Shown: piece by piece, positions 62,016 to 64,000 of the stretch
Layout: each line of letters starts with the position of its first letter
Numbering within the stretch: position 1 is the stretch's first letter
NCBI GenBank assembly: GCA_023055355.1
Contig: JALJCS010000001.1
Coordinates: 103,729,881 to 103,793,880 of the forward strand
Reading direction: 5' to 3'
Source: Agelaius tricolor
Lineage: Eukaryota > Chordata > Aves > Passeriformes > Icteridae
DNA: 64,000 nt
Notes under the pieces: generated by a model
The model's input: only the letters and a program-made list of their open reading frames with translations
Databases searched by the model: none
Told to the model about the DNA's origin: nothing
Position numbers and translations under genes: made by a program

Positions 62016-62054
62016 CCATATAAAAAGAAACATATAAAAACAACATATAAAAAG
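62016..62054. repeat. CATATAAAAA short tandem repeat, three copies
   Basis: The core CATATAAAAA occurs at about 62018, 62031 and 62044 with spacers of 2-3 bases. It contains TATAAAA but is clearly a local repeat, with no sign of a promoter. Confidence 0.8.
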
Positions 62055-64000
62055 AGCTATTATTTCCTTTTTCTGGCCAACTCCCTTACCTAATATTTTC
62101 TTTTTAAACCGAGATTGAAATCTCCTAAGGAAATTAAGGTATCATATCTAGTTATCCATAAATTTATTGTTGACTAATAGACAACATCACATTATACTAT
62201 CCTTAATTCCATTAAATAGCAGTAGTCAAGCTCAGGAGGACAGTCAGGGATCCTGTCAGCATTGATACCTTTTAAGCATTTTGCATCTGAGGCCATATGC
62301 TGGTTTGCACAGTTGTCGAACCATAAAGATGAATAGCAGACACAGTGATCAGTGTTCCTTGCTGCAGTGTGCAAGCACTTTCTGCAGCATCTGTTTGGAC
62401 ATGGTTTTGACACTGACTAAAACCAAAAAACTCCCTCCTTTGCCTTTGCAAGGATTGGGTTTCATACAAATAGCCTTTTGAAAGATTTTCAGAAGCTTCT
62501 GCTTCAAACGAAACCTAGAGGCTATCTGTCAAAACAGAAGAAAACAAAGAGAAGGAGTTGGAGGGAAGAAAAAAATTAAAATATTTTTTGCCAAACAGAT
62601 GGGATTGGCAGATATCCTAAAAGAAAGATGGATTTTGGCTTTGTCCAGTACTAGGGATTTAAAAATAGTTGCCTCAGCTATGGATATTTTTGTCTTTCTT
62701 TTTTCTCCCCTTAGAGATACAAACTAAGTTGTAAAAATAAGGCAAAAAAGAGGGACAGTTAAAATGCTTGTAAAATGCATTTTTCAATATCTTCCTATGT
62801 CAGAGTCCTAATTTGCAATAGCTACAATAAGAGAGTTAAATTCTGAAGTACTTAGATGGTACCTTAGAGTCCTACAAGAGTCTATGAAGAAAGAATTCCT
62901 GTATCCTCACTGAGGCACATAGCTCAAAAAGCTGTTCTTTGAAGAATCATCAGTTTAGCTCCAAAACAAGACTTTTATACTTAAAATGGAGTTGATGTAC
63001 TGAAGTTCATGACTGCAATCCCTACTTAGCTCCTAACCATCCTGAGTCTGTACATGCTTAACTCTCCAATGGTAAAAATCTGTAGGTACCTAACATTCTG
63101 CTTTTGGGCATATCTAAATCTGCTACCATCTTGACAACACAAGCTGTCTCTGCAATTACCTCTTCACTTAGATACTCGTATTTTTAGCCCTGAGAGCACA
63201 ATTTTTATAGATGTATTTATATGATAGATCAATAGATGTATGACAGATAGATAAAAACAGATAAAAAGAAGCCTAAATTCACTACACTACCTGATCCAGA
63301 CGCCAACATAATTTTATTTCAGTCAGTGAAACCTTCTGGAAAGAGATCTGTGTACTGATCCTTGCATAAAAGGTAGTTAATTAATGCTAAATGAAGCAAT
63401 CATTGGTTAAAATATGTAAATATATTTTTTCCCTCTTGGATCCCTTCTCTTATCTCCATAAAATACAGACCATCCTTGGAGCAGGTCCTCCATCCTGTGC
63501 AAGCCAGGGAATAATGCTTGCTATCCACCCAAATGAAAAGTCTGTTTCAAATTCAGTGTCTTCTGAAATTTGATTTTTCTCCCAAATCTAATCCTAGTAA
63601 TATAAAACATGTACAGACCCATTTACTTATGTCTACACATCTCCACCCTGCCACCAGGCCCCCATTTCAAGGAGCTCATTTTGTTCATTTACTTATTTGC
63701 CTTTGGCAATGGTTTTCTTAAAAGAAGGGAGGTTTGTGTTGGAACCACATAGAAATTGAGCTATGGAGGGTGTCAACCTCCACTTTTCAAATTTTGAAAA
63801 GCATTTTAACCACTGAATTTGCATATAGCATAGGATATTGCTGTGTGCTCTTACAAATTTTTGTAAAGAAGTAAAGGTAACTAGTGGTCCACTCTAGGAT
63901 AGTTTCAGACTATGCTAGTAAATAAGGATGTATTCCTACAGACCAGAGGCAGAGATATTATCTCCTCAAAACACTGGGATTTTAAATCAAAACTAAATTT
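62055..64000. other. AT-rich non-coding stretch to the window end
   Basis: No gene is recognised. There is a degenerate GATA-rich patch at about 63215-63268. Frames of up to 73 codons around 62190-62480 overlap on both strands and show no known domain. Confidence 0.5.

Noticed and set aside
62016..62054. TATAAAA motifs as a promoter
   Set aside because: They are three copies of a local tandem repeat with no gene downstream.
63215..63268. GATA-rich patch as a regulatory cluster
   Set aside because: It looks like a decayed microsatellite, and the GATA spacing is repeat-like.
1..64000. tRNA, rRNA, U6 or other small RNA genes and CRISPR arrays
   Set aside because: I looked for familiar cores such as tRNA boxes and the U6 head, and for regularly spaced direct repeats. 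I found none beyond the weak tRNA-like traces listed.

Overview
This window looks like bird nuclear DNA: AT-rich, low in CpG, and without any recognisable intact gene. The case for a bird rests on its repeats. There are six clear CR1 LINE fragments, several with the octamer-type CR1 3' end, and two copies of an avian-type endogenous retrovirus LTR. There are also several very old, partly palindromic sauropsid-type repeat relics. A passerine is possible, but the sequence does not settle the lineage. All open frames longer than about 100 codons are repeat-derived, antisense to repeats, or unrecognised and compatible with chance. The window is therefore most likely a gene desert or the inside of a very large intron.

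Layout. 1-4146: unannotated AT-rich DNA with a purine pentamer microsatellite at 1929-2030. 4147-5076: an almost complete, probably solo, LTR on the plus strand. 5077-12409: mostly unique DNA, with a decayed hAT-type transposase open frame on the minus strand (9758-10186) and a nested inverted repeat (10881-10955). 12410-18972: a cluster of four CR1 fragments in alternating orientation, the last ending at a G/T-rich tract. 18973-33087: long unique stretch with a truncated minus-strand copy of the same LTR family (26281-26718), small tandem repeats and a G-quadruplex motif. 33088-41725: simple repeats, tRNA-SINE-like and palindromic relics, and a CR1 copy (39067-40170) in which the ORF1 esterase region abuts the ORF2 3' end. 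41726-48243: G/T-rich tracts and a plus-strand CR1 fragment (47284-48243). 48244-64000: mostly unique DNA with microsatellites, homopolymers, relics and a C/A-rich tract.

No working system of cooperating genes is visible. The items most worth following up are the hAT transposase relic (DNA transposons are scarce in birds), the internally deleted CR1 with a preserved GDSL motif, the repeated G/T-rich tracts, and the old palindromic relics, which may mark conserved non-coding DNA. All family assignments come from recalled similarity, with no database search, and boundaries are approximate to about 10-30 bases.
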